This document shows positions 46,952-59,200 of a DNA stretch of 64,000 nucleotides, piece by piece. The notes beneath the pieces were generated by a model that ran no database searches, was not told the origin of the DNA, and worked only from the letters and a program-made list of their open reading frames with translations. Every line of letters begins with the position of its first letter. The first letter of the stretch is position 1. A program made the translations under genes and the position numbers. This DNA comes from Echinarachnius parma. Its lineage: Eukaryota > Echinodermata > Echinoidea > Clypeasteroida > Echinarachniidae. The DNA is taken from NCBI GenBank assembly GCA_037951105.1, contig JBAMJV010005537.1, forward strand, positions 1 to 64,000. Reading direction: 5' to 3'.

Positions 46952-48466
46952 CCATGCTAAGTGCATTTCAAATGGTGCAATTTAGTATGCTACAAACAGT
47001 TTCCCTAGTCCTAGTTCCCAACTAGATCCCTTTAACACTACATATTATGGCAGCTGATTGGGTTTATCGTCTTCTATACCCTCATTTTATAGTGATTGTG
47101 AATGCTTCATGTAAGAAACTTAGGCAACGTTTCTTTAATTTCGTTTTAATAAAAGACTTTAGTAAATTATAAGACTACAATAAAAAATTAATTGACGAAC
47201 TTAAGATCATAGTATCAAATGACGCAGTCAAAGAAAAAAAAACTAAAATGGTTATTAATAAAGCATGGTTTCTTTATCATTCTGTATCAATATGCTGGTA
47301 GCTAAAACCCAACCTGTCGATATACGAACTACGCTCTCTTTTTTACATGTTCTAATTGAGTACATTATGAAAAAACTGACCCGCTTATATAAATCTCACA
47401 AAATGTTATATAATGTAAATAAACAAGAGAAATAATTAACTTTTATGGCCGCGGTGGTCTATAGAGCGGTCGGAAGAAAAAGTTGATGGTATGTATATCC
47501 ATTACACTTCCGACTACGTATTAAAGGAAATGAAGTATCAGTTTTCAGGTGTCATAAAAGTTTACAATTTGCGAAGGTCTATCCAATTCATTATCGCGTG
47601 TAACGATTACAGATATTTGTAATACTATAGGTTATTTGATATAGCGCTATAATTCATGTAAGTTTCATATAGTATTATCTTGATTCAGATATGCATGACA
47701 AAGAAACTCAGAAAGCGGATCATCCAGGACATCTTTCTAATAAAATAAAATGTTCAATGCAACAAGGCGGAATTGTGTCTAAATCCCCTCTCTGCCCGCC
47801 CCCCGCCCCCCCCCCCCCCCCCCAACAAAAAAATAAAAAATATATAAATACAGTAAAATACAATAAAAATCGCAATTCAGTTCGTTGTATGTATGAAGAT
47901 TCCGACCTTGAATAAATGAATGCATCAATAAATTTGTTAATTAAACCAGAAATACACCGATCCTGAAATTAGGAGGAAACAAAAACAACACTCGCGACTA
48001 TATTATATACCTTTAAAAATAATCTTCAAAAGTATCTGTTTCAGGTGCACAAAAAAAAAGGGACATTGTTATATAAGCAAACTAAGTTGGAAGGTAGTAA
48101 AGTTAATCATGATTATGCTTGTTAATCATTGTATAAGATTTCTGCTGGTATTCGGACCTTGAATTACATAATTATTACAATGCCGTGCACGGGGTTGATT
48201 AACGGTCAGCCGAAGGCAGGAACCTTCACATAATTATAAGCACGTGCCACTTTTTTGTAATGAACATTCGAGCATAGTTTTGTAGTTGGAAAGTTACTTA
48301 TTATACACAAAGGATGCTGGTATCGAAATACATTGAATTACATAATTATACCGTGAGATTACTTTACCACGGCCAGTGGAAGGCGAGAACCTTGTCACTT
48401 TTTTATGAAACAAGCTACAACAGTTGGGTATTTCAAACAAATCATGGCGGATACCGACCAGCTAGG
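46952..48466. other. Intergenic, nothing recognised
   Basis: AT-rich; a C run of about 16 at 47,806. No gene was recognised. Confidence 0.45.
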
Positions 48467-48628
48467 GCCCCGTTGCAGAAAGAGATGCAATCGATTGTAA
48501 AGTTGCAATAATAATTATTGAAAATCAGACTCAATGCTCAAATCTGATTGGTTGAAATGCGCAAAATTGTTCTGACTGACAATTAATTGTAACTTACAAT
48601 CGATTGTATCTCTTTCCGCAACGACCCC
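48467..48628. mobile_element. Palindromic MITE family 2, copy 3
   Basis: Ends GCCCCGTTGCAGAAAGAG and CTCTTTCCGCAACG; centre AAATCTGATTGGTTGAAA. Confidence 0.85.
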
Positions 48629-48660
48629 CACTCCCCCCCCCTCCCCCCCCCCCCCCCCCA

Positions 48661-48840
48661 GCCCAGTTTGGACTGGCGAATTTATTTTATACCTGTCCGC
48701 TCCTGCCCGCTAGTGTATAACCCCACTAACCTGTGTGGTATGGCAGCCAACAGGGGTTAGACAGATTAGTGGGGTAACAGGTTAGTGGGGTTTGAAGCGG
48801 ACAGGGATAAAATAAATTCGCCACAGTCCAAACTGGGTCT
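48661..48840. mobile_element. Palindromic MITE (CCCAGTTTGGACTG ends)
   Basis: Inverted arms of about 65 bases, CCCAGTTTGGACTGGCGAAT and its near complement. It is separated from the preceding MITE only by a poly-C tract. Confidence 0.85.
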
Positions 48841-49560
48841 ACACCACTTGCAACCTATTCTTATTATGGCTGATGCACATAATTGTCCAAAATACGTGTA
48901 TGTCTTTAGCAATATCATCCATTGTTCAACTAACAGCCACCCTCAAACACACATAATACTACAAGTACAACAAAATGATCCCTCCTATATTTATGAAGAT
49001 TCTCTTTTAGCTAAACTTATGTTTAAATATTGCGGGTTGTGGAATAATTCATTTCTAAACATAATTATTTGTAATTTGGAAGATTTATGAAGATTTATGA
49101 ATGGGTTATGTTCAGACGGCTCAGGATGGGCTTAGGATATCATCCAATATCGTATATATAGGTGTTCCTATGGCAGAACCAGAATCGTGGTGTATTAATT
49201 GCATTGATATGAAAATAATGTATTTTTGTACACGTATATAGAGTTCCCATCTCCAATTACCAGCAAAAGGAAGGAAAGCAGCAAATTATAATACCTGCTT
49301 ATTAGCATTATACATAAGTAGTTAATTGGTCCACGAATGCGGTTGGGCGATATCATAATACACTACAAAATAATATAAGCGGTTAACGGTTTCATATTCT
49401 CCATGCGGATAAAAATAATTATAACTAAAACAAAACAAAAATGTATTGGGTGTCAAACACGTGGGAGGGGTGTGGGTTTTTTTTTTTTTTTTTTTTTGTA
49501 ATTACCGGCAGTAATGGTATATCTTGTCAGTAAAAGTGTTGCGAACAGCATCAATGGCGT
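48841..49560. other. Intergenic, nothing recognised
   Basis: AT-rich sequence with a T run of about 21 near 49,478. Confidence 0.45.
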
Positions 49561-49589
49561 ATCATTAATATTATTATTGATAGACGGGG

Positions 49590-50117
49590 GCGTCATCAAG
49601 TGCATGGGGTGGGGTGCGGTGGGGGCGTAAAGGGGGGTGGGGTGCGGGGCGTAAAGTGAGGTGGGTTAGGGCGTAAAGTGGGCTGGGTTGGGGGCGTAAA
49701 GTCGGCTGGTGTGCAGTTGGTTGGGGCGTAAGGTGGGGTTTGGTGAAGGGCGTAAAGTGGGCTGTGGTGAAGGGCGTAAAATGAGGTGGGCTGGGGGTGT
49801 AAAGTGGGGTAGGTTGGGCCCTTTGGGGCGTTAAGTGGTGTGGGTTGAGGCGTAAAGTGAGGTTGGATTAGGGCATAAAGTGGGGTGGGTTGGGGGCATA
49901 AAGTGGGGTGGGTTGGGGGCGTAAAGTGAGGTTGGGTGGGGCGTAAAGTGGGTTGGGTTAGGGCGTAAAGTGGGGTGGGTTGGGGGCGTAAAGTGAGGTT
50001 GGGTGGGGCGTAAAGTGAGGTTGGGTGGGGCGTAAAGTGGGTTGGGTTAGGGCGTAACGTGGGTTGGGTTAGGGCGTAACGTGGGGTGGGTTGGGGGCGT
50101 AAAGTGGGGTGGGGTGA
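49590..50117. repeat. G-rich minisatellite, 19-26 bp units
   Basis: About 22 units of GGGCGTAAAGTGGGGTGGGT-type sequence of variable length. The plus strand is rich in GGG runs and could form G-quadruplexes. Confidence 0.9.
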
Positions 50118-50389
50118 GCTGCGCAGTCATCACGTTTTATATGGAAGTATTAAAGCAGAATATATGATCAATATCATGGTCCAAACCATTGCTGGGATTA
50201 GATTTGGACAATATTGATTATAGAAAAGGGGCGTCTCCATCGAGTTTCAAACAAAATAATTCAATGCACCTCTAAATTTTCAAAATTGTTGCCCCCCCCC
50301 GTGCAATCATATTGGGGGGCTTACCCCGTTGTCTCCACTTCCAGCGCAGACATTAACAAAACAAATGAAATTAAACTGAACTGCACTGA

Positions 50390-51345
50390 ATAATGTTTCA
50401 TTGATTGTTTGAAGGTCCCATCCCTTACTGCCTTAGTGTACATCATTTTACTAACCATATGGCCCTTTTAGGGGATATTATGTTACCATTAATCATTATT
50501 GTGAGCGCCACTAGGGGTTGTGGCCTTGTGGGGGCGTACACGGTGCCACACCCATACTGATGGTGGATACGCCATGGTGTAACCATGGTATAAAGGGAGA
50601 TTTGAAATGCAGACAGTCATTATAATTTTCTCCTATACCCGATTTGTTGTCACCATTATTATAAGCACCACTTGTTTTTTTCTTTTTTTCTTTTTTCTTT
50701 TTTTTGTTGTTTTGTGGGGGGGGGGGGGCTTCCTGGCTCCCTCCGTCACATGTACGGGGTACCCCACATCTGTATGTCGTGAATGGGCATTTTAAACTGC
50801 ATACATTATGGTTATTTGCTAACCATATGGCCCGATTTAGGGGATATCATATCATATTATCATTCATTATTGCAAGCGCCACCGGAAGGGTGGAGGGGGG
50901 GGGGGGGGGGGGTTCCCTTACTGCTGGATACGCCATCACACTGTGTAATGTATCTATTTAAACTGCACGCATGATATGATAATTCCAATATTGCATAATT
51001 ATGCCCCGATTTATAGGGTGCGCTTTCTGGCCCAGCATACGTACTACGGGGTAATTGCCACATCATCGTGTAATGAAGACATTTAAATAATGCACGCATT
51101 ATGATTATTTCCCAACCATATTTAATGGTCCGATTAGGGGGTATCATGTTGTTATCATTAATTATTGTAAGCACCACCGGAGGTGGGGGGGGGGGGGGGT
51201 GGGGTGGGGTTGGTCCCTTACTTTAAATGGATACGCCCTCGCATTGTATGCATCATTATTGAATAGATTTAAAATGCACACATGATTGTATTACGTATCA
51301 ATTTCTCGACCAGATGGCATCTTTTGTGGGATATCATTATCATAG
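50390..51345. repeat. Tandem array of three to four diverged units, ~190-370 bp
   Basis: Units share AACCATATGGCCC, TTAGGGGATATCAT, ATTATTGYAAGCRCCACCGG, a G run, GGATACGCC and AAAYTGCACGCATGAT. They start near 50,455, 50,822, 51,110 and 51,310. Confidence 0.8.
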
Positions 51346-51399
51346 TATTAGTGCTAAATGTTGCTTCTATTTTTAGTCCGTGTACATGTATGTAGTATA

Positions 51400-51853
51400 G
51401 TAGTAGCAGCGTGCGTACTATATTTATCGCCATTGACGGAGAGTACAGTCTTTATGTCAGACCCCAGTGAATGTTATTTTCCTTCATGTTTATTATCATC
51501 AGACCAGTTTACTATCATTCCAATCCATGCGCATTCTTGGGCCGTCTGGTGACCTGGTGACCTCACTACAGCCTTGTAATAGGGCCTAGGAAGCAACGGG
51601 AAGGCATTTATCTATGTAATAATAGTTGGAAATAATTAATCCTATATCATCTAAAAATATATTTATGCTTTTTATCGTTTTATAAACTTATGGGCCCTGG
51701 AGAAAATTGGTTTAATTAACCTGATCCTATCTATCTATCTATCCTATCTATCCTATCCTAGCCTATGTGTGCGCGCGTACTATGTCGCCATTGACGGAGA
51801 GTATAGTCTTTATGTCAGACCCCAGTGAATGTTATTTTCCTGGTTTATGTACT
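51400..51853. repeat. Direct repeat of about 75 bp
   Basis: GCCATTGACGGAGAGTA and GTCAGACCCCAGTGAATGTT occur at 51,430-51,482 and 51,787-51,840. A CTAT microsatellite lies between them. Confidence 0.85.
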
Positions 51854-52420
51854 TACTATAGTTAACACTAATTATCAAATAAAAGGTTGTGGATGTGTTT
51901 GTTACAAAGCCACATCATCCAAATAGATTTAGCATGAAACTATGGTGGGCTTTTATGAATATGGGCTCTGACCATCAAGTCCTGAATACCGGTAGGCAAA
52001 AGAAGCAAATCATTCCATTGGGATTTCCCAATATAACTTTGGCAGGGGTATATGGAGATTGCACTAAAATTGATACAGGTTAACACTGAACCATTTTAAT
52101 TATTTCAATTAGGGGCTAACTGCAATTTAACTCTTAACATTTAGTATTAGCACTTAATATTTCTGTTAGAAAGGACATAATTAGCTTTACTGATTTAAAG
52201 TCACTTGCATCTTCATGTATGTGGATCTTGGGGGATCAATGAAGACAACTTGAGGAGTAATTTCTGCAACTGTTTTTTTTTCTTCCAGTGAATCTTTGCT
52301 ATTCAAAAGATTGAAGTAACAAAACTGTGGGAATATACAGAATGATCTCTAATTACAAAAACTGACCAATACGAAGCAAAATACAATTAAGATCAGAACA
52401 AACAGTGGAGTCCTAAATGT
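51854..52420. other. Intergenic, nothing recognised
   Basis: No gene or repeat was recognised. It may include distal TAF2 3' UTR. Confidence 0.4.
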
Positions 52421-53035
52421 CACATGGTCCAATTAATTACATTCACATGGTTGGTGATATCTGTGGCTCTCTGTCCGGAATTGCTCTCCTTTTCTTGGGA
52501 TTTAACGTACTATATTCTTTTCTTGAATTGCTGAAGAACAGGCGTGTGCCCAATAAATAACAATCACATGGCCATTGCATGGGAATCACATGATCAGTTC
52601 ATCATAGTCACATGGCAGGCTTATGTCATTCACATGGTAGTAGAGCGCTGCAGCTCTTTGTCCGGCCTATCGTGCCTGTGTTTATGCTTGTGCTTGCTCT
52701 TCTTCTTCTTCTTGTGGTGCGACGAGTGACCTTTACCCAAATCACATGTTTAATCTATTACAGTCACATGGCCATTGCATGATAATCACATGATCAGTTT
52801 TAACAGTCACATGGCCAGTGCATGCTCAATGTATGAGATTCACATGGTAGTCGAGCGCTGCAGCTCTCTGTCCGGTGATGAGTGTGCCTTCCTCAAAACA
52901 CTATTTAAAAAAGTGGTCACATGATCAGTGTATTCGTTTCACATGGTCAATTCATTACAGTCACATGGCCATTGCATGAGAGTCACATGCTCAGTTCATC
53001 ATAGTCACGTGACAGGCTTATGTCATTCACATGGT
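52421..53035 (-). promoter_or_regulatory. Presumed TAF2 3' UTR dense in CATGTGA
   Basis: About 16 TCACATG words (CATGTGA in the mRNA sense) occur within about 600 bases, far above chance. They are interleaved with the terminal-exon copies, so part of the density comes from the tandem duplication. The motif includes an E-box core (CACATG). No polyadenylation site could be fixed. Confidence 0.5.
52629..52885 (-). pseudogene. Tandem partial copies of the TAF2 terminal exon
   Basis: 52,629-52,739 matches the terminal exon from the Lys/His tail through the stop codon and past it, with about ten differences. 52,838-52,880 is a shorter copy of the ELQRSTTM region with stop. Both lie in the presumed 3' UTR. 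A spliced form using the distal copy would end in nearly the same tail. Confidence 0.8.
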
Positions 53036-53271
53036 AGTAGAGCGCTGCAGCTCTTTGTCTGGCCTGTCATGCCTGTGTTTATGCTTGTGCTTGCTCTTCT
53101 TCTTCTTCTTGTGATGTGATGAGTGACCTTTACCGGGCTCGCTGAAGAGGGAGGTGCGCGAGTCATCTCGTTGGAGTCCGTGGTGGGATGACGCTGGGGA
53201 GCCAGGAAGCGGGGTTGTTGCCACGGAAGAGAGGCCTGAGAAACTGTCCCTGGAACTCTCATCCACCTCAC
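53027..53271 (-). CDS. TAF2: TAF2 terminal exon with Lys/His-rich tail and stop
   Basis: Acceptor TTATTTTCTAG. It encodes EVDESSRDSFSGLSS, then HHKKKKKSKHKHKHRHDRPD and ELQRSTTM, then TGA at 53,029-53,027. The basic tail is the typical TAF2 C-terminus. The Lys/His part and stop region are repeated downstream at 52,629-52,739. Confidence 0.92.
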
Positions 53272-56200
53272 CTAGAAAATAAAACAATTATGATTAAAAA
53301 AAATCACAGAAAATTAAAGATTTTGTCTTCATTTATTTTTTGTTACAATAAAGAGAAGGACATGTTGATCTACCTGTTTCTTTTTAAGCATTTAGAGGCC
53401 AGTTTTGCAGTAGGCACCACAAATATATAACAATATATCATCATCATCTTCATCATCATCATCATCATCACCAACAACACCACCATCATCACAAATTTTG
53501 TGAAATCATGAAAATAATTGTAGTTATGAAATGAATTAATATGTAGAAATGATTCTTTAGAGTGCTTAGAGTGGAAATAAAACCACAATTTTTTTAAATA
53601 GAAAATCAAAACCTCACCTGGTTCTACTGGAGACAGAGGTGACTCCTCCTTGACCTCTTCTTTGCTTTCACCTTTGACCTCGTCTGGGTCAAAGGTCACG
53701 GTCTGGGGTTCAGCTTCTTCACTGTCAAGTCTCTCCCTCTAATATACAAAAAACATACAAATATGAGGGAAAATTAAATGTATAATGTATTATAAAAACA
53801 CATATTTTTGGAGATTACAACATTCAAAGTCACTCAAATGCAGTGTTTAAACCATTAGATTCCCTTTTCCAGTACTAGGCTTCTTTGACCTCGTCCTTGG
53901 TTTCACCTTTGACCTTGTCTGATTTTAAGATGATGCTACACCACAGATCTAGTTTGCGCGCACTGCATAACAGTGATTTAGTTCCATGTGCATTAAGCAC
54001 ACAGAGCTCACAAGGCATTCGCAAGATGGCATCACACCACCTTTAAGTGACAACTTTTCTTGTATCCCTTCAATAGGTGGTTATAGGTTTGACTTGATAT
54101 TTTTGTCTGTAGACCAGATAGCTGCCAACCCTGATCAACAAAGAAACAGAATTAAATGACCCAAAAAACAGAATTTTCAGGAAAAAAACAGAATTTGATG
54201 AATTATCATGTTAAAAAATTGACCTTATTACCAAAAAAGCACAGAAATCGCACATCGCGAGTGGAGCGATCTTCATAGCTTACTACAATGTACATACTGA
54301 TGTTCGCGCACAAAAGTAGACAATTAATTTGAAGATCGTATATTTGAACAGGGTCAGTGCTGGTGCTCATAACGTGCATATTACATGTTACAGTGTTTGA
54401 ACTTTTTCTCTAAGCGTTTTAAAACTTTTTTTTCTTTCTTTTTTTCCCCAATGTAATTTAACTTCAAAAATAGTACTGCTGTAATTACATTTTAAAATCT
54501 GTAACAGAATGGTTGGCAGCTTTGGTAGACTGATAGTTTTTCACCATCTGTAAATTATCAAAGTTAAAGAGACAAATTACCTTGACTGGTGGTAGGAAGG
54601 GCTCATCTTCTCCCTCCACATCCACATGAACGGGGGACGATGACTCTCTCTTCACCCTCGGTGATGACAAGCCCGGTGATGAACGGTTGCTAGGCGCTGT
54701 CACACGCTCACTGTTGCTGTCTGCATCAAGATCAGAATCCACCCGGAAATCCTGCAAACATTTGTAATGGAATACAAAAGGTAGTCATTAATTTGTTAAA
54801 GAAAAGGAGTGTTTGTAATTATAGGCGCCATGAGTGTCACAATTTGACAGTCCAATGGGCTACATACATGTACGTCACCACTATAATCATATTATAACTT
54901 AAAGGGTACCACCACCCAAAACTAATATTCTTATACATGAAAGGTAACATCTTCAGCATTCCATTCCATCAACAAGTTCACAAAAATATGTTTTCAGAAA
55001 AAACATATAATAGGAAAACGCATCACCATTCTGAAGCATGCGATCATGCGGTCTGAATTGCGAAGACTAATGCGTGCGGAGCGAAAGAATCGCCCGGGAT
55101 TCTATTGCCTATAAACGTACGCGTGAATAGCATTGGCGCACTCGCAAATGTTTGGCCCGTATGGAACCAGGAAATAGTAGTGGTTCCGTAAGTGGTGGAA
55201 ATTAATTGCTTTGTTTATGAACTACACAACCCTTTGCAAAATGTTGGGTATCTATTTGATATCACAAAACGGTATCAAAACATATAATTATGTGTTGTTC
55301 TTTGCCTGGTGGTCCCCTTTAAACCCTTTCCCTTTTAGATTCTGAAATTCCCATATACTTTGTACATAACCCATCAGGTTCATGTAGTCAAAAGCTAACT
55401 GAAAGATCTAATTGATCATTTATCCCAATATCTTTTCTTTTTTTACTGATGCTGATAGAGGCAGAGAACCAAAAAACAGGTCTTCTTTCCAAACAAATTT
55501 GCAATGACTATAATGCCCCAGTATTGCTGATTGGCTCATGGCAGACTAGTTAAAATATTTGGAAACTTACAACAATTAGAATGTCTTTTTAAACTGAACC
55601 CCAGGCCCAATTGCATTAAGAGATATAATCGATTGGAAGTCTAACAAAAATTGAAAGTCAGATCATGTGTTCTAAATGCGCAAATCTGATTGGTTGAAAT
55701 ATGCAAATTTTCTGACTTACATACAATCAATAGACCACTTCTGTAATGTATGCAAATAATATGCGTATGACGTAAGACTCCCCGTTGGCAAGCTTAACAA
55801 TAGTAACTAGGTCCGGCAAGCTAAGTTTGCCGGAGCTTGCCGGACCTAGGTACTATTGTTAAGCTTGCCAACGGGCGTCTGACGTCATACGCATATTATT
55901 TGCATACATTACCAAAGCGGTCTATTGTACTGGTCTCATAAATTTGATATTTTTATAGAATAATTCTCACCGCTGCCACCACGTCCTCGTCTGGTTTCTC
56001 GTCATCTTCCGCCTCATCATGCAACATGGCAGGGTTCACGGCCGTCGTGCCACGCCGCAGATTCACCACAAAGCCCAGCTAGAGAGAACAACAAATAATT
56101 GAAATGCTCAGATATTATAAAGAGAACAAACAAAAGGAGAATAACTTAATAGCATTCATAAATGAGCTAGTAACAAGATATTAACTTATATTTATCTAAT

Positions 56201-59200
56201 TTGAAAATGAAAACCTCCGTCTCCCAAATGTTTTTCGTCCTCCTCTGCCTCATCATTCAACATGGCAGGGTTCACCACAAAGCCAAGCTGGAAGAATAAA
56301 AGGAGAATGCAGTGATGACATTTGTGAAAGAGATTAATATGGTAACATATTGAATTTTGAAATAAAAACTTCCTTGTTCTTCAGATTCTCTTTATCATTT
56401 TGCTCCCCCTCATCATTCAACATGGCAGGGTTCACGGCCGTCGTGCCACGCCGCAGATTCACCACAAAGCCAAGCTGGAAAAACAAATTACAGAAGAAAA
56501 AAAAATCATTAAACTAGAAAATTCTTTGAATGGTCAGTCCAACCTGAGAATTAGACTACCAAGCAATTGATTATTGCGTCATTTGAATTCTGTTCTACTG
56601 TGAACTTTATCTTTTCATGAAACCTCATTTGATTGGCACTAACAAAAGCATGTTACATAACCACTGACATAGCAGCAGATTCAGCAACAGTGGTTACATA
56701 ACCCCCTTTTACTAGTGCACGCTCAGATGACGTTTTATATGGTACCGTTGGAAAACATGGCAGCCTACAGTAGTCAGTCAAAACAGTTGATAGTGGTTTA
56801 AAAATGGAGTATTTCCATGATTAGCGATACCCAAGAGGAAATGTATGATTAGAAGTGACAGGAATTATGCACGTATCAGTAACAGTAAGGTAACAGTAAG
56901 CAAATTGCAGCGTTTCGCTTCCCCTCAACAATTGTGTTAGATTTGGTTGCCAATAAGGGCAAGTAAAGTTTCACACAATCAAAGTCTTGATGGCCAGAAG
57001 CTAATTTTTAGTGGCCCAATGCCAAAGTGCCTGTGCTAATTTTGAGCATTGTATTAGCATTAGCATCATACCTCTGGTAGTGGTAGACATGACGGTCTTG
57101 TCTTGCCGTAGAGCGTGAAGAAGAAGTCGACTGTGTCACAACGCAGCCTCGAATCATGGGACGTGCCAGAGCTAAGAGGGGAAACAAACAAATAAGATAA
57201 TATAGGGACTATCAACACTAAAATTGAACTCTTTTTTGATAGATTATTACATTAATTGGAAATAGAGCAAAGAATTGAGATCTGGCACGGCCTTAACTCA
57301 AGATCTTCAAAATACTTCCATTGACATTTCTGTTGGCAAGGTCAAGGACTTCCATAGCTACATGTACAACAAGAAAATATTTTCCTGCCAGAAATCTTCA
57401 TTTTTAATCTAGGTCTCTCTACCCTAATCCCATTAGGGGGGGGGGGCCATTTTGGCCCGTGCATCTAGTGCATCTAGTGCATCTAGACCGATTGGAATTT
57501 CACGTTCAAACTTCATGACTTTTTTCTCTCAAGTCTCCCGCATGTTTTGATATATAATTCACCCCGGTCGGACATGTAGAACTGATTTTAGAGGTCGATA
57601 ATTGCTCAACCGTCACAAAAAACTGCAATTTTTGTACAGGTTTCTATGTAATTCCTACATATCCGATGCCATGTAAACTCCAAATCTGTTAAATTGTTAC
57701 ATTGAATTATAATTTGGATTATTTCTTTGTTATTAGTTTAATTCATACACTTCATAGATAAATAATTCTTAAAAAAAACAACAACAAAAATAAAAACAAT
57801 AAAATACATAAGAATGAAAACAATGTGGGTAAATCCGGGAAACCTAATTGGCATATTTGCATATTTTATGCAAATTAGTGATATATTTTGTCACCATAAA
57901 AAACATGGATATGATGAATTACATCATTTGAAAGTATTTTTACAGAAAACCTGAAGAAATCCTGTAACCCGAGATTTGAGGGGGGGGGGGGGCCAAAATG
58001 CCCCCCCCCCCCCCCCCCCCCCCCCTCTAATGGACTCAAGTGACCAAATTAACCCAATGGGATTAGGGTTAAAGTGCCCCAAAGTTATTAAACACAAGCT
58101 TCTATGGGGTTCCATCATTTGCAATTAGCAGTAGCAGAAGTATTGAAAAATCTCCCTCAGAATATAAAGCAAATAGACACAAATGGGGGGGGGGGACTAA
58201 AGAAAGAAATCACTTCATGTGCGCCCACATTCTCTCTACAAGCTCCTCTGGGCTCAGTTTAGACTCATCCTTGCACTTGAAGGGCGGGTTGTCAATCAAC
58301 ACTCAGAGCAGCTAATGCAAGATTTTATGGGGCTCAATTATTAGCAGGAGCAGTAGCAGAATAGCGGTACAAATTTCACTCAGGATGAAAAGCACATCAA
58401 CACAAATTGGGGAAGGGGAGAGAGAAATTAACTTACTTCATGTGCGCCCACAGTCTCTCTACAAGCTCCTCTGGGCTCAGTTTAGATTCATCCTTGTACT
58501 TGAACGGCGGGTTGTCAATCAACATCCAGAGCAGCTAATGCAAGATTTTATGGGGCCCAATTATTTGCAGTAGCAGTAGCAGAATAGTGGTACAAATCTC
58601 CCACAGGATAGAAAGCACATCAACACAAATGGAGTAGCGGTGGGGAAAAAAGAAATCGACTTACTTCATGTGTGCCCACAGTCTCTCTACAAGCTCCTCT
58701 GAGCTCAGTTTAGACTCATCCTTGTACTTGAATGGGGGGGGGGGGGGGGGGGTTGTCAATCAACATCTGAAGCAACTAATGCAAGATTTTATGGGGCCCG
58801 ATCATTTGCAGTAGCAGTAGCAGAATAGTGGTACAAATCTCCCACAGGATAGAAAGCATGTCAACACAAATGGAGTAGGGGTGGGGAACAGACCAAAAAT
58901 AAATTGACTTACTTCATGTGCGCCCATAGTCTCTCTACAAGCTCCTCTGAGCTCAGTTTAGATTCATCCTTGTACTTGAATGGGGGGGGGGGGGGTTGTG
59001 AATCAACATCTACAGCAACTAATGCAAGATTTTATGGGGCCCGATCATTTGCAGGAGCAGTAGCAGAATAGTGGTACAAATCTCCCACAGGATAGAAAGC
59101 ATGTCAACACAAATGGAGTAGGGGTGGGGAAGAGACTAAAAAGAAACTGACTTACTTCATGTGCGCCCACAGTCTCTCTACAAGCTCTTCTGAGCTCAGT

